Shown piece by piece: positions 30,362 to 39,801 of a stretch of 64,000 bases of DNA. The DNA comes from Melioribacter roseus P3M-2 (GTDB lineage: Bacteria; Bacteroidota; Ignavibacteria; Ignavibacteriales; Melioribacteraceae), in NCBI RefSeq assembly GCF_000279145.1, contig NC_018178.1, positions 248,001 through 312,000 of the forward strand, written 5' to 3'. Positions within the stretch are counted from its first letter, which is position 1; each line of letters opens with the position of its first letter. The notes below the pieces were generated by a model. It saw only the letters and a program-made list of their open reading frames with translations, ran no database searches and had not been told where the DNA came from. The position numbers and the translations under genes are program-made.

Positions 30362-33300
30362 AAATACCAATCTGAAAAGGGAACCTTTCCCTTTTTCACT
30401 TTCTACTTCGATCGATATATTGTTGATTTCGCAATATCTTTTAACCAGAGCCAGTCCTAAACCGTTCCCTTCGTAAGTTCTGGTATATCCCCTTTCTTCC
30501 TGAGTAAAAGGCTTAAAGATATCGGCAATAAACTCCCGGCTCATTCCGATTCCCGTATCTCTTACTTGCGCTGTCAATTCGCCTTCGTAATTTCTGTCGA
30601 TTATAATATCGATTTTCCCTTTATGCGTATATTTGATTGCATTATCCATTAAATTTGCAAAGATCTGAGTAATGCTGTACTCGTCACCGATAAGTTTTGT
30701 ATCCTCAACCAAACAATCGAGATAGAGCCCGAGATTTTTATTTTTTGCCTGTGTTTTGAATTCTTCAATTATTTTATTAAGAATATCCGTTTTCAAATCT
30801 ATTGTTCTAAAAATCGGTTTATAAGAATTTGTCTGTATTTCGGACATGTTAAGTATCAGGTCGATAGTACGCATAATGCGTTTAACCGAAAGGTCAATAC
30901 CGTCAAAGAGCTCGCATGCCGTTGCGTCAATCTGGTTGCATAAGTCTTCCCTGATAAGGCTAAGATTTCCGATAATCACATTTATCGGAGTTCTTATTTC
31001 ATGCGACATCTGGGAAAGGAATTCTGTCTTAATTTTTTCAGAAACTTCCGCTTCTTCTTTGGCTTTAATTAATTCTTCAACCATTTTTTTCTTTTCCGTA
31101 ATATCTTCTTTGACGGCTACAAAGTGAGTAATATTTTCATTGTTATCGAATACTGGAGAAATCGAAGCCGATTCCCAATAGAGTTCCCCGTTTTTCTTTT
31201 TGTTCAGTATTTCGCCGTGCCATTCTTCGCCGCTTAAAATTGTATTCCACAAATTTTCATAAAAAAAAGAATCGTGATAGCCTGATTTTAGAACATTGGG
31301 TTTAAGTCCGATTACTTCTTCTTTTTCGTAGCCGGTTACTTCGCAGAATTTTTCGTTAACATATTGGATAAATCCGTTTGTGTCGGTAATAACAACTGAT
31401 GCGGGGCTTTGCTCGACGGCGCGAAGCAATTTACGTAATTCTTCTTCCGACCTTTTTCTATCCGTAATATTTCTCACAACAACGACCAGGTTTTCCTTAT
31501 CGCTGCAAGCCATACGCGCTTCATAATACTGAACGCTGCCTGCCAGCGTCAGCGCGTATTCGAATGTCTGAATGGTTCCGAGTTCAAGCGTTTTTTCAAT
31601 GTTACGGAATATCATTTCGGAGACTTCCTTCGGCAATATATCTTTTAGATTCTTTCCAATAATATTATTCCGTCTTGTGTATAAGTCGCTGTCCGAAGGA
31701 GCTTTGTAATCGATAAAGTTGCCTTTTGCGTCGATTAGAAAAACCATATCGGGAATTGCATCCAGAATAGCTCTGTTTTTCGATTCGCTTTCGCGAAGAG
31801 ATTCTTCGTATTTCTTTTTACTTGTTTCGGTTTCGATATATTCGACGGCAAAAGAAATATCCTCAGCCAATTCGTCAAAAAGTTTTAATTCTGCTTCGTC
31901 AAAAAAATCCGTTTCGGCGGCGTAGATATTGAATGCGCCGATTGTTTTACCGAATATTTTGATTGGGAAAGAGCCGACGGAATTATAGCCGCTTTTCAAA
32001 GCTTTTTCTCTCCAGGGCAGCATAGATAAATCTTCGGCAATATTATTTACAATAGCTCTTACTCCTTTGTCTATAACCCTCCCGAAGGGTCCTTGTTTTT
32101 CCTTATCGTCATTAAGATTTATAGACAGACTATCGAGGTAGTCTTTGGAATCCCCTGCAAAGGCGACGGGTATCACTTTGTTGTTTTTTTCTTCTCGGAT
32201 GCCCACCCAGGCTAACTTGAAGTTGCCTTTTTCGACAGCGATACGGCACGCTTCCTCTAGTAAAATCTGCTTGTCTTTCACACGAACGATAACTTCGTTA
32301 ATACTGCTCAGAACGGCATAAACCCGATTTAATTTTTTAATCTCTCTTTCGGATTTTTTTCGTTCTGTAATATCGTAGAGATATCCTTTAAGCTGTATTA
32401 AATTTCCTTTATCGTCAAATTCTCCGACAATGTTTTCCACTACATTTATTTCCTTACCGTCCTTCCTTAGAACGGTAATTTCGTAGTTTTCCAATTTCTT
32501 TTTGGCTTTCAATTCATTAAGAAGTTTGAATCGGTCTTCCGGATTTTTGTATAACGACAACAAATTGGTTTGCATCAATTCATCCATCGAATCGAAACCG
32601 AGTATATTTGCCAAAGCCGGATTGACCAGAATAAATTTACCTTCCGGAGTCGAGATAAAATCTCCGGTAAGGTCGTCCATAACTAGTCGTCTGAATTTTT
32701 CCTCGCTTTCTGCAAGCAGCATCTGAGTTTTTTTGGCTTCTGTAATGTCTCTGGTAATCGAAAGGATATGCGGTTCGCCGTTAATAGTGATTAAGGAAGC
32801 GGACATAAGAGCTGTTTTCAGGCTTCCGTCCTTGCATCGGAAAATCGACTCCAGATTAGATACGTATCCGTATTTTTTTAATCCGTCAATTAACTTTTCC
32901 CGGTCGGAAGGAATAGCCCATATATCAATTTCGGAGGATAGTTTACCGATAACATTCTCTTTCGTGTATCCGGTTAGCCTGGTAAAACCCCGGTTAATAT
33001 CGACGTAAGCGCCGTCGAGCTTATTAATATTTACTGCGTCGGGACTTGTAAGAAACGCCGCGCGATATTTTTCTTCGCTTTCTTTCAGTTTTTCTTCGGC
33101 GGCAATTTTTTCCAGCTTAATTTCTTTCAGTTTCAGCGCCTCGCTGACCGCAAAAGGAAGACGAATAATATTTTCCTTTATCACATAATCCCAAGCCCCT
33201 TGTTTCATGCATTCGACAGCAATCTCTTCGTTCATAGAGCCAGTCAAAACAATAAAAGGCGTCGCCGGAGTTTCTTTAATAGCAATTTTAAGCGCGTTCA

Positions 33301-33526
33301 TTCCATCGAAATTAGGCATTTTATAATCGGAGATAATAATATCCGGCGCGAACTCTTTAAGTTCTTTTCTGTACTCTCTTTCCGTTTCAACAGTCCGATA
33401 AATAAAAGATAAGCCGGCTTTTTTAAGCGTTCGTTCCGCTAGTTCCACATCGGTAGGTAAATCTTCAATAAAAAGAATTTTTATTTTTTTTGCATTTTTG
33501 CCTCGGTTATAAAAAGACACCGTCAA
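30338..33526 (-). CDS. REC-PAS-GAF-PAS hybrid sensor histidine kinase
   Basis: 1062-residue soluble kinase. Order: REC receiver about 15-135 with phospho-acceptor Asp67 (DIIISDYKMPNFDG), PAS about 150-265, PAS about 275-390, GAF about 405-560, PAS about 575-690, PAS about 700-815, HisKA with SQMSHEIRTPINVI near 840, and HATPase with NAIKYTHKG, DTGIGMS and EGNGLGLALVKRY. No membrane segment. The only in-frame starts before REC are TTG 33526 or GTG 33520, without a Shine-Dalgarno. A better start, ATG 33493-33495 five nt after GAGG, is one base out of frame ahead of an A8 tract. Third gene of a two-component cluster; the ligand is unknown. Confidence 0.9.
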   Translation of the reverse strand: MTVSFYNRGKNAKKIKILFIEDLPTDVELAERTLKKAGLSFIYRTVETEREYRKELKEFAPDIIISDYKMPNFDGMNALKIAIKETPATPFIVLTGSMNEEIAVECMKQGAWDYVIKENIIRLPFAVSEALKLKEIKLEKIAAEEKLKESEEKYRAAFLTSPDAVNINKLDGAYVDINRGFTRLTGYTKENVIGKLSSEIDIWAIPSDREKLIDGLKKYGYVSNLESIFRCKDGSLKTALMSASLITINGEPHILSITRDITEAKKTQMLLAESEEKFRRLVMDDLTGDFISTPEGKFILVNPALANILGFDSMDELMQTNLLSLYKNPEDRFKLLNELKAKKKLENYEITVLRKDGKEINVVENIVGEFDDKGNLIQLKGYLYDITERKKSEREIKKLNRVYAVLSSINEVIVRVKDKQILLEEACRIAVEKGNFKLAWVGIREEKNNKVIPVAFAGDSKDYLDSLSINLNDDKEKQGPFGRVIDKGVRAIVNNIAEDLSMLPWREKALKSGYNSVGSFPIKIFGKTIGAFNIYAAETDFFDEAELKLFDELAEDISFAVEYIETETSKKKYEESLRESESKNRAILDAIPDMVFLIDAKGNFIDYKAPSDSDLYTRRNNIIGKNLKDILPKEVSEMIFRNIEKTLELGTIQTFEYALTLAGSVQYYEARMACSDKENLVVVVRNITDRKRSEEELRKLLRAVEQSPASVVITDTNGFIQYVNEKFCEVTGYEKEEVIGLKPNVLKSGYHDSFFYENLWNTILSGEEWHGEILNKKKNGELYWESASISPVFDNNENITHFVAVKEDITEKKKMVEELIKAKEEAEVSEKIKTEFLSQMSHEIRTPINVIIGNLSLIREDLCNQIDATACELFDGIDLSVKRIMRTIDLILNMSEIQTNSYKPIFRTIDLKTDILNKIIEEFKTQAKNKNLGLYLDCLVEDTKLIGDEYSITQIFANLMDNAIKYTHKGKIDIIIDRNYEGELTAQVRDTGIGMSREFIADIFKPFTQEERGYTRTYEGNGLGLALVKRYCEINNISIEVESEKGKGSLFRLVFKKKPVLL

Positions 33527-33579
33527 TTAGGAGAAGCAATGAGGTTTATATATAACATACTTAAACTGTCATTAGTTTA

Positions 33580-34023
33580 TTAATCGGACGGAAGCCTGTT
33601 CAGAAGCAGCCAGTACATTCCGACCTGCCTAACCGATTCTACAAACTGTTCGAAATCGACCGGTTTTTTGATATAGCTGTTGACGCCTAGCTTATAGCTT
33701 TCTATCATATCTTTTTCCTGGTCGGAAGAAGTCATTACGATAACCGGAATAATTTTTTTATCCGGGTCGCTTTTCAAAGCTTTAAGAACTTCGAGTCCGT
33801 CTACCTTGGGCAGTTTAAGATCGAGCAGAATAATTTTTGGGGTGTTATTGGGATTCCTTTTCGCGTATTTATTCCTGCAATAGAGAAAATCGAGAGCTTC
33901 CTCGCCGTCATTAACTACGTAAATGTGATTGGCAATGCCGTTCTTTTTTAGCGCTCTCAGAGTAAGTTCTATATCATTCTGATTATCCTCGATAAGCAGG
34001 ATATCAACAGGTTGCGCATCCAT
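33580..34023 (-). CDS. Single-domain response regulator (Rcp1-like)
   Basis: 147-residue stand-alone receiver. ATG at 34023 follows AGGGAGGG; the longer open frame upstream overlaps the kinase gene. Acidic pocket IEDNQNDIE, phospho-acceptor Asp68 (ILLDLKLPKVDG), TSS switch (VIVMTSSDQEKDM) and KKPVDFEQF are present. No output domain. The family resembles receivers partnered with multi-PAS or phytochrome-type kinases, and it lies 31 bp after such a kinase, so the two probably form a phosphorelay pair. The downstream target may be the REC-first kinase or something outside the window. Confidence 0.93.
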   Translation of the reverse strand: MDAQPVDILLIEDNQNDIELTLRALKKNGIANHIYVVNDGEEALDFLYCRNKYAKRNPNNTPKIILLDLKLPKVDGLEVLKALKSDPDKKIIPVIVMTSSDQEKDMIESYKLGVNSYIKKPVDFEQFVESVRQVGMYWLLLNRLPSD

Positions 34024-34054
34024 TTTTTCCCTCCCTAATAATTTTTTTTCTGAT

Positions 34055-37000
34055 TTATCCGAGATAGAAATAAAACGTTGACCCTTTCCCCGGCTCCGAT
34101 TCAGCCCACATATCGCCGTCGTGCCGGCTAACAATTCGCTTTGCAATTGCAAGCCCTACTCCGGTGCCGGAAAATTCCGTCTCGGTATGCAAGCGCTGAA
34201 AGACTCCGAAAAGTTTATTGTAATACTTCATCTCGAATCCTGCGCCGTTGTCTTTTATCCAGTAAACAATTCTATCTTTGTCGGGCATGCTTCCGATTTC
34301 AATAACGGGATTATCCTTTTTAGAAGAGAATTTAATTGCATTGGAAATAAGATTTGACCACAATTGACGCATCATTGTAGGATCTCCGTGTGCATCGGGC
34401 ATATCGTAGATATTTAAAGTTATATTTGCCCTCTCCCATTCGGACGTCAGTTCGTAGTAAATTGAATTTACGAGGGTTTGCATATCAATTCTCGTTTTTT
34501 TCAATTGGTGCCTGCTTACTCTCGAAAAAGCCAGGATATCGTCGATAAGTTGGCTCATTTTTTTTGTGTTATCTCTTACGACGTTCAAAATTCTCAAACC
34601 CTCCTCGTCCAGCGCCGTAGAATAATCCTCAATTAATATTTTGGAAAACCCGTCGATTGCCCTTAAAGGCGCCCTCAGGTCGTGAGATACCGAATAGGAA
34701 AAGGCTTCGAGTTCTTTATTGGCGTTTTCAAGTTCGGCTGTTCTTTCTTTCACTTTTATTTCGAGTTCGAGATTAAGCTGTTTAATTTTTTCTTCGGCAA
34801 GTTTCCTGTCTGTTATATCGAGTACTGTGCCTAGCAGTCTTACCGGTTTGCCGTTTTCATCCTTAATCAATTCGGCTCTGTTATTAAGCCAAACAATTTT
34901 TCCGTCGGGTCGAATAATCCTGTGATCGATGTTATAGTCCTTAATTCCTTTGGCAGCCAATTCCAGATTTTGATTTACCATGTCGATGTCGTCGGGATGA
35001 ACAACTTTATTAATGAATTCGGCAACATTAACCGTGTCTTCCGGAACGCCGTAGATTCGGTTGATTTCGGGCGACAGATAAAGTTCGTTAGTCGTCAAAT
35101 CCCAGTCGATGAATCCGAAACTGGCTATTTCTCCTGCTTTAAGAAGACGCCGATGAAGTCTTTTTATTTCATCCTGAGCTTTTTTTCTGTAAGTGATAAC
35201 TTCCGAAAAAAGAATAATGCCGCCTATTTCGCCGTGGAGTTCGTACCACGGGTGAATTTCCCATTTAATCCAATCGACCTTACCGTCGAGCCGCGGGAAA
35301 GGTTCTTCTTCCGATTTTTCTACAGTTCCCTTCAGGCACCTCTGATAAAATTTTTTCCAGTGGTCCGGTATTTCCGGAAAGACCTCGTAATGAGATTTAC
35401 CGATAATATTCTTATCCTTAATTTCGTAGTCTTCGAGAAAGCGGCGGCTTACGGCAATGTAATTCATATTTCTATCGAACATAGCGATTGCTGCAGGCGA
35501 ATATTCGATAAAAAGTTTTAGCAGTTGCCGATTCCTCAATATTTTTTCTTCGCTAATTTTTCTATAGGTAATATCTGTATGCGAGCCGAACATCAGTAAA
35601 GGTTTGCCTTCGTTGTCCCATTCAATTACTTTACCGCGGTCAAGTACCCATACCCAATTGCCGTTTTTGTGTTTCATTCGGAATTCGCATTCATAGAAAT
35701 CGATTTTACCTTCGAAATGAGCTTTTAAAGTATTTTCAATTTTGGGCAGGTCTTCCGGATTGGCAGCCCACTTGAACGTGTCATAGGTGGTTGGTAAAAG
35801 CTCGTCTAATTTATAACCGATAATTTCAGCCCATCTCTCGTTAACTATTATTTCGCCGCTTTTAATATTCCATTCCCATGAGCCGATATTTGTGGCTCTG
35901 ATTATATTTTCAAGTTTCCTGCTTCTCAGCTTTAATTGTTCCTCGTTTTTTTTCCGTTCAGATATATCCTGAAAGAAAATTGCAATTCCCTCTTCGGTAG
36001 GCTGGATTCTGTTTTCGAACCATTTATCATACGGGGGATAATATTCTTCCATTTTGATGAATATTTTCTCCCGCATTGCTTTTTCATAATTCAGATGAAA
36101 GGGTTGTCCGACTCCTTCGGGAAATTCAGTCCAGATATGTTTACCAATCATATCGACGGGATTTCTATTAAAAATTTCCCCGGCTTTTCGGTTCATATAT
36201 GTATAACGCCAATTTTTATCGAGCGAAACAAAGGCATCGCTCATGTTTTCAAGAACATCGACCAAACGATCGTGAGCTTTTTGAAGATTTTCTTCCGCTT
36301 CTTTACGTTCGGTAATATCAATAAGATGTGTAATAAAATAGAGAGGCAGTCCCTGCGCGTCTTTTATTAAAACAGAAGATACATCGGCCCATAAAACGGA
36401 ACCGTCCTTACGCACGTATCTTTTTTCAAAACTTATTTCCTGTTCTCCGTAACAAAAAGCCTTATTTAGATTTTTTTCGCTTTTTTTAATATCGTCGCCA
36501 TAAGTAACTTCAAAAAAATTTTTAGATAAAATTTCTTCCCTTTCATAACCAAGGAGAGAGCAGAATTTATTATTTACACTCAGAAATTTTCCGTCGGGGG
36601 CGACGATACATATTCCTGCCGCAGAATTCTCGAATATATTTCTGAAAAGCGATTCATTTTCGGCAAACTCGCTGTCGAAAGCGTATTTTTTCCCGACATA
36701 CTCAATCAACAGTCCAGTGCAAGCAGTAATCAGGGGAAACAAAATTAAAGCGATAACTGCCGCAGGCACAAACCGATTATAAGCGCCGGGAAGAAAAAAA
36801 GAAAGCGATAGAATGCCCGCCTGAATTGCAAACGCATAGAAATAAAGTTTTCCAAACTCGTATTTATATTGTTTTTTTGTAAAAAGAAAATCGGCGACTA
36901 TTCCCGAAACAGCTATAAATAATACTATTCCTACTTCTAAATAAAATGATGTTCCATCAACAAACCAGGAAGCAATCGCCGCGAGAGTTCCCGCCAAAAT

Positions 37001-37246
37001 AATAGATACAGGTCCGTAAAAGAGAGCGCAAATGCTCAACAGTGCTACAGAGCCATCAAACCTCAATCCGCCCGGCAAGTTCAATACGTTTAATAAAGAA
37101 ATTGCGGCGGCAATTCCATAAACAAGTCCGACAATCAGTTGCTTCTCAATACTATTTTGTTTTGGATTTACTTTTATTATGGCGGACAGCAGAATCGCAA
37201 TTACAAAAGAGGCTAAAACAGATATTGACCGCTCAATCCACATCAT
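34055..37246 (-). CDS. Membrane multi-PAS sensor histidine kinase with 5TM LytS-type input
   Basis: 1063 residues. The N-terminal 190 residues hold about five to six hydrophobic segments with NVLNLPGGLRFDGSVALLSI and SIILAGTLAAIASWF, resembling the 5TMR-LYT receptor module. Five PAS/PAC units follow, each ending in an ITERK/ISERK-like PAC motif (about 198-315, 325-440, 450-570, 575-695, 705-825), then a coiled coil, HisKA with SYSVSHDLRAPLRAIDGF, and HATPase with NLISNAIKFSS, DNGAGF and GTGVGLAIAKRI. A GGGGAT motif precedes tandem ATG codons. The kinase type is that of the Rcp1-partnered family; the signal is unknown. The 174 bp upstream hold no clear element. Confidence 0.92.
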   Translation of the reverse strand: MMWIERSISVLASFVIAILLSAIIKVNPKQNSIEKQLIVGLVYGIAAAISLLNVLNLPGGLRFDGSVALLSICALFYGPVSIILAGTLAAIASWFVDGTSFYLEVGIVLFIAVSGIVADFLFTKKQYKYEFGKLYFYAFAIQAGILSLSFFLPGAYNRFVPAAVIALILFPLITACTGLLIEYVGKKYAFDSEFAENESLFRNIFENSAAGICIVAPDGKFLSVNNKFCSLLGYEREEILSKNFFEVTYGDDIKKSEKNLNKAFCYGEQEISFEKRYVRKDGSVLWADVSSVLIKDAQGLPLYFITHLIDITERKEAEENLQKAHDRLVDVLENMSDAFVSLDKNWRYTYMNRKAGEIFNRNPVDMIGKHIWTEFPEGVGQPFHLNYEKAMREKIFIKMEEYYPPYDKWFENRIQPTEEGIAIFFQDISERKKNEEQLKLRSRKLENIIRATNIGSWEWNIKSGEIIVNERWAEIIGYKLDELLPTTYDTFKWAANPEDLPKIENTLKAHFEGKIDFYECEFRMKHKNGNWVWVLDRGKVIEWDNEGKPLLMFGSHTDITYRKISEEKILRNRQLLKLFIEYSPAAIAMFDRNMNYIAVSRRFLEDYEIKDKNIIGKSHYEVFPEIPDHWKKFYQRCLKGTVEKSEEEPFPRLDGKVDWIKWEIHPWYELHGEIGGIILFSEVITYRKKAQDEIKRLHRRLLKAGEIASFGFIDWDLTTNELYLSPEINRIYGVPEDTVNVAEFINKVVHPDDIDMVNQNLELAAKGIKDYNIDHRIIRPDGKIVWLNNRAELIKDENGKPVRLLGTVLDITDRKLAEEKIKQLNLELEIKVKERTAELENANKELEAFSYSVSHDLRAPLRAIDGFSKILIEDYSTALDEEGLRILNVVRDNTKKMSQLIDDILAFSRVSRHQLKKTRIDMQTLVNSIYYELTSEWERANITLNIYDMPDAHGDPTMMRQLWSNLISNAIKFSSKKDNPVIEIGSMPDKDRIVYWIKDNGAGFEMKYYNKLFGVFQRLHTETEFSGTGVGLAIAKRIVSRHDGDMWAESEPGKGSTFYFYLG

Positions 37247-37420
37247 ATCCCCATACTAAAATTAACGAAGTTTATCTGCAGAATCGTCAGCTCATCCGAA
37301 CACTAACTACCTTTTAACTTAATTAGTTTAATGGAAACAATCAATATATTTATTTATTAAGTCGGACAATTTAGCTTAATAAATCGATCAAAGCGGATAT
37401 TATATTTTATAAAAGAGAAA

Positions 37421-37792
37421 TTAAGAAAAACTATGTCCGAACGGAGTGAGTGAAAGCGAGGCGAGTTTCAAATGCTGTTTGGCAAACGGGATGCCGATTA
37501 TAGTTATGGCGCAGAGAACGGCAAAAATAAAATGAGTAATCGAGATTACTATTCCGCCAGTTACAATCCACAATAAATTCATAAAAGTTGAAATACATCC
37601 GCTTCCTCTCTCGGTTTGCACGACGTCCTTACCGAACGGAAGCAATGCAAGAAGAGACAGTTTTATTGCCTGTATTCCGAAAGGAATCCCAATAATTGTA
37701 ACGCACAAGAACAATCCCGCGATTAAATACTCAACAAAGAGAACTATTCCCCCGCCTATAACAATCCATAAAAGATTTCCTATTAATCTCAT
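37421..37792 (-). CDS. YccF-domain inner-membrane protein
   Basis: 123 residues with two tandem copies of the YccF repeat: NLLWIVIGGGIVLFVEYLIA... and NLLWIVTGGIVISITHFIFA..., each followed by TIIGIPF and an LLPFG/LTPFG ending. Each copy has two hydrophobic segments, so four membrane spans are likely. The family is widespread and its function is not established. It lies about 75 bp downstream of tmRNA on the same strand. Confidence 0.88.
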   Translation of the reverse strand: MRLIGNLLWIVIGGGIVLFVEYLIAGLFLCVTIIGIPFGIQAIKLSLLALLPFGKDVVQTERGSGCISTFMNLLWIVTGGIVISITHFIFAVLCAITIIGIPFAKQHLKLASLSLTPFGHSFS

Positions 37793-37867
37793 GAAAATAT
37801 TCTTCCGTTTTTTTTGGATTGTTAGACGCAGGGATGGGAATTATGTTTTGAAATGCAATAAAAAAAT

Positions 37868-38226
37868 TGGTGGAGGTGCGGGGAGTCGAACCCCGGTCCG
37901 AAGCTACATTTCAGTGAACGTCTACACACATAGTCTGTCTTTGTTTTGTCTCGTTCCGGTCGGATTGACAGACAAATCCTCCCGAAACCAGTCCGTTAGA
38001 AATTCGCCTTGCCTGCACGGACACTCGGCTCGGCTATCGCACCTGAACGGCGTTCTTTCAAATCCCGGCGCGAGGGGACTTGAAGAACGGCTGCCATTTT
38101 TTAATTAGGCAGCTAAAGCGTAATTATATTCGCCATTTACTTTTTTTACCGTCGTTTTACGTGTCTACGGCAACACGGTGTGCAGTTCAAAGAACGTATA
38201 GCTCCGTCGAAGCCAGTATCACCCCC
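37868..38226 (-). ncRNA. ssrA: Transfer-messenger RNA (tmRNA)
   Basis: 359-nt one-piece tmRNA that rescues stalled ribosomes. The 5' end GGGGGTG pairs with CACCTCC, followed by an encoded CCA at the 3' end. The 5' TGATACTGGCTTCGACGG and 3' GGTTCGACTCCCCGCACC blocks are canonical. The tag reading frame is 38105-38140: VNGEYNYALAA then TAA if the resume codon is GTA, or NGEYNYALAA if it is the following AAT. The ALAA end is the protease degron. T7 directly after CCA probably serves in termination. Confidence 0.96.
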
Positions 38227-38231
38227 ATAAA

Positions 38232-38771
38232 TTATTTTTTCCAGATAATTTCCGGGGCGCCGTCAATTTTATTACAATAACGAGCCAGAACAAATAATAA
38301 ATCGGAAAGGCGGTTCAAATATACTAAAACCGGGTTCTTTATTTCAACCGTCTTCATCAGAGCAGCCGTTTCCCTTTCGGCTCTTCTGCAAACCGTCCTG
38401 GCATAATGCAGCAGAGCTCCGGCTCTGCTTCCCCCGGGTAAAATGAAATTTTTCAGTACAGGCAAACGCTCTTCAAATTTGTCGATCAAACTTTCCAGTC
38501 GTTCAGCCTTAGCCGTATCGAATCGATCTATTTTAACTTTTGAATCCGCGGGGGTCGCCAGATCTACTCCAACTTCAAATAACTCGGCCTGTATACCGCG
38601 CAGAACCTCGAGAAGTTCCGGATTTTCGATTTCGGCGGCAGCCAATCCCAGCAAAGAATTCAATTCGTCGACCGTGCCATAAGCATTCAAGCGTTGATCG
38701 TCTTTAAATACTCTTTCGCCGCCCAGCAAAGAAGTCGTGCCTTTATCGCCCGTTTTTGTATAAATTTTCAT
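38232..38771 (-). CDS. Cob(I)alamin adenosyltransferase, PduO type
   Basis: 179-residue ATP:corrinoid adenosyltransferase that makes adenosylcobalamin in the cytoplasm. Signature N-terminus MKIYTKTGDKGTTSLLGGERV, then DELNSLLGLA and the C-terminal RTVCRRAERETAAL and YLNRLSDLLFVLARY blocks are all present. It starts 3 bp after ygfZ and ends 5 bp before tmRNA. No riboswitch-like sequence or other B12 genes lie nearby. A salvage role is likely. Confidence 0.95.
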   Translation of the reverse strand: MKIYTKTGDKGTTSLLGGERVFKDDQRLNAYGTVDELNSLLGLAAAEIENPELLEVLRGIQAELFEVGVDLATPADSKVKIDRFDTAKAERLESLIDKFEERLPVLKNFILPGGSRAGALLHYARTVCRRAERETAALMKTVEIKNPVLVYLNRLSDLLFVLARYCNKIDGAPEIIWKK

Positions 38772-38774
38772 TTG

Positions 38775-39773
38775 TCAATCAAAATTCCTAACCGCAATTT
38801 CAACTTCTTTTCCTTCATAAGAAATATAAAGAGGATTGTCGTCCAGATATTTTTTCTTTACAACCGCAAGCCCGTAAAATTCGCCGTCTACATTTATGCC
38901 GCTTGTAATAATTCCTGCAAATTCTCCGGAGTTATAGATGTCGTAAGACTTTTCCGGCATATTCGCTTCGATTTTCACTCCGATCAATTTTTTCTGGACT
39001 TTATCGTATGTGTCGAGTCGCGCGATAACTTCCTGTCCGATATAACACCCTTTGGTAAAACTTATTTCATCAGTCAATCCAACTTCGTGCGGATTAAATT
39101 CTAACGTAATTTCATTTCTGCCGGGCAACCCGTGTAATATGCAATAATATTTGAATGCCTCGTCGCTTACAAATCCGAAATCGAAGACGCTTTTATTTGC
39201 ATTTAGGTATTCAACAAACTGATTGTATTGATTTGATTTTACAATTACTTTATAAAAAGTTTGTCCTTTTTCAACGCAACGGAACAATACTGTGTCGAAT
39301 CCCGACGTCTGGGTAACAATCAAATTTTTGTCGTCGAGAGAAGTAAACTCCTGTCCGAAAATCAGAGATAAATACGAAGCGCTTTGCTGCCCTGTAATTG
39401 TAATCACTTTATAATCGTTTGTAAGGTCTTCGGTTTTTATGTCTTCGGTAATAATATATTTATTAATCCAGCTCAGCAGTTTTTTGTCGGGATCGTTTTG
39501 CCCGACCAGCCAGAAAAAATCCGTTATGTAAAGAAAAATCGTCCTGTCAACGAATCTTCCCTTATCATTTAAAAAAAGCGTTCTTATTTTCGCGCCGGGC
39601 ATCAAACCTTTCACGTCGTTCGTGGAAACTCTGTGAATGAAATCGAGCGTGTCCTTTCCCGTCAGTTTAATAATATTTTCTTCGAGGACTACGGCTCCTG
39701 CGCCGTAGCGGAGTAAATTATATTCTTCCTTAATATTTTCAGGCATCTTTCTTTTTTCCGTCTCAATAAACAT
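38775..39773 (-). CDS. ygfZ: YgfZ/GcvT-domain folate-binding protein
   Basis: 332 residues. The YgfZ signature KGCYIGQEVIARLDTYDKVQ is intact, with the GcvT-like fold before it (LTGKDTLDFIHRVSTNDVKG). In E. coli YgfZ supports repair and assembly of some Fe-S enzymes using tetrahydrofolate. The start may be ATG 39773 (MFIETEKRKM) or the internal ATG at 39746 (MPENIKEEYN), which follows AAGAAAG; neither is decisive. Coupled to the downstream adenosyltransferase by a 3-bp gap. Confidence 0.88.
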   Translation of the reverse strand: MFIETEKRKMPENIKEEYNLLRYGAGAVVLEENIIKLTGKDTLDFIHRVSTNDVKGLMPGAKIRTLFLNDKGRFVDRTIFLYITDFFWLVGQNDPDKKLLSWINKYIITEDIKTEDLTNDYKVITITGQQSASYLSLIFGQEFTSLDDKNLIVTQTSGFDTVLFRCVEKGQTFYKVIVKSNQYNQFVEYLNANKSVFDFGFVSDEAFKYYCILHGLPGRNEITLEFNPHEVGLTDEISFTKGCYIGQEVIARLDTYDKVQKKLIGVKIEANMPEKSYDIYNSGEFAGIITSGINVDGEFYGLAVVKKKYLDDNPLYISYEGKEVEIAVRNFD

Positions 39774-39801
39774 AGGCAGCCGTTATTTGTTACAGTTTAA
39801 C

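Noticed and set aside
33539-33583. 14-codon plus-strand ORF with a perfect GGAG site, identical upstream motif to the porin gene
   Set aside because: It overlaps the response-regulator 3' end, is antisense, and shows no further feature; the shared AGGAGAAGCAATG is likely chance.
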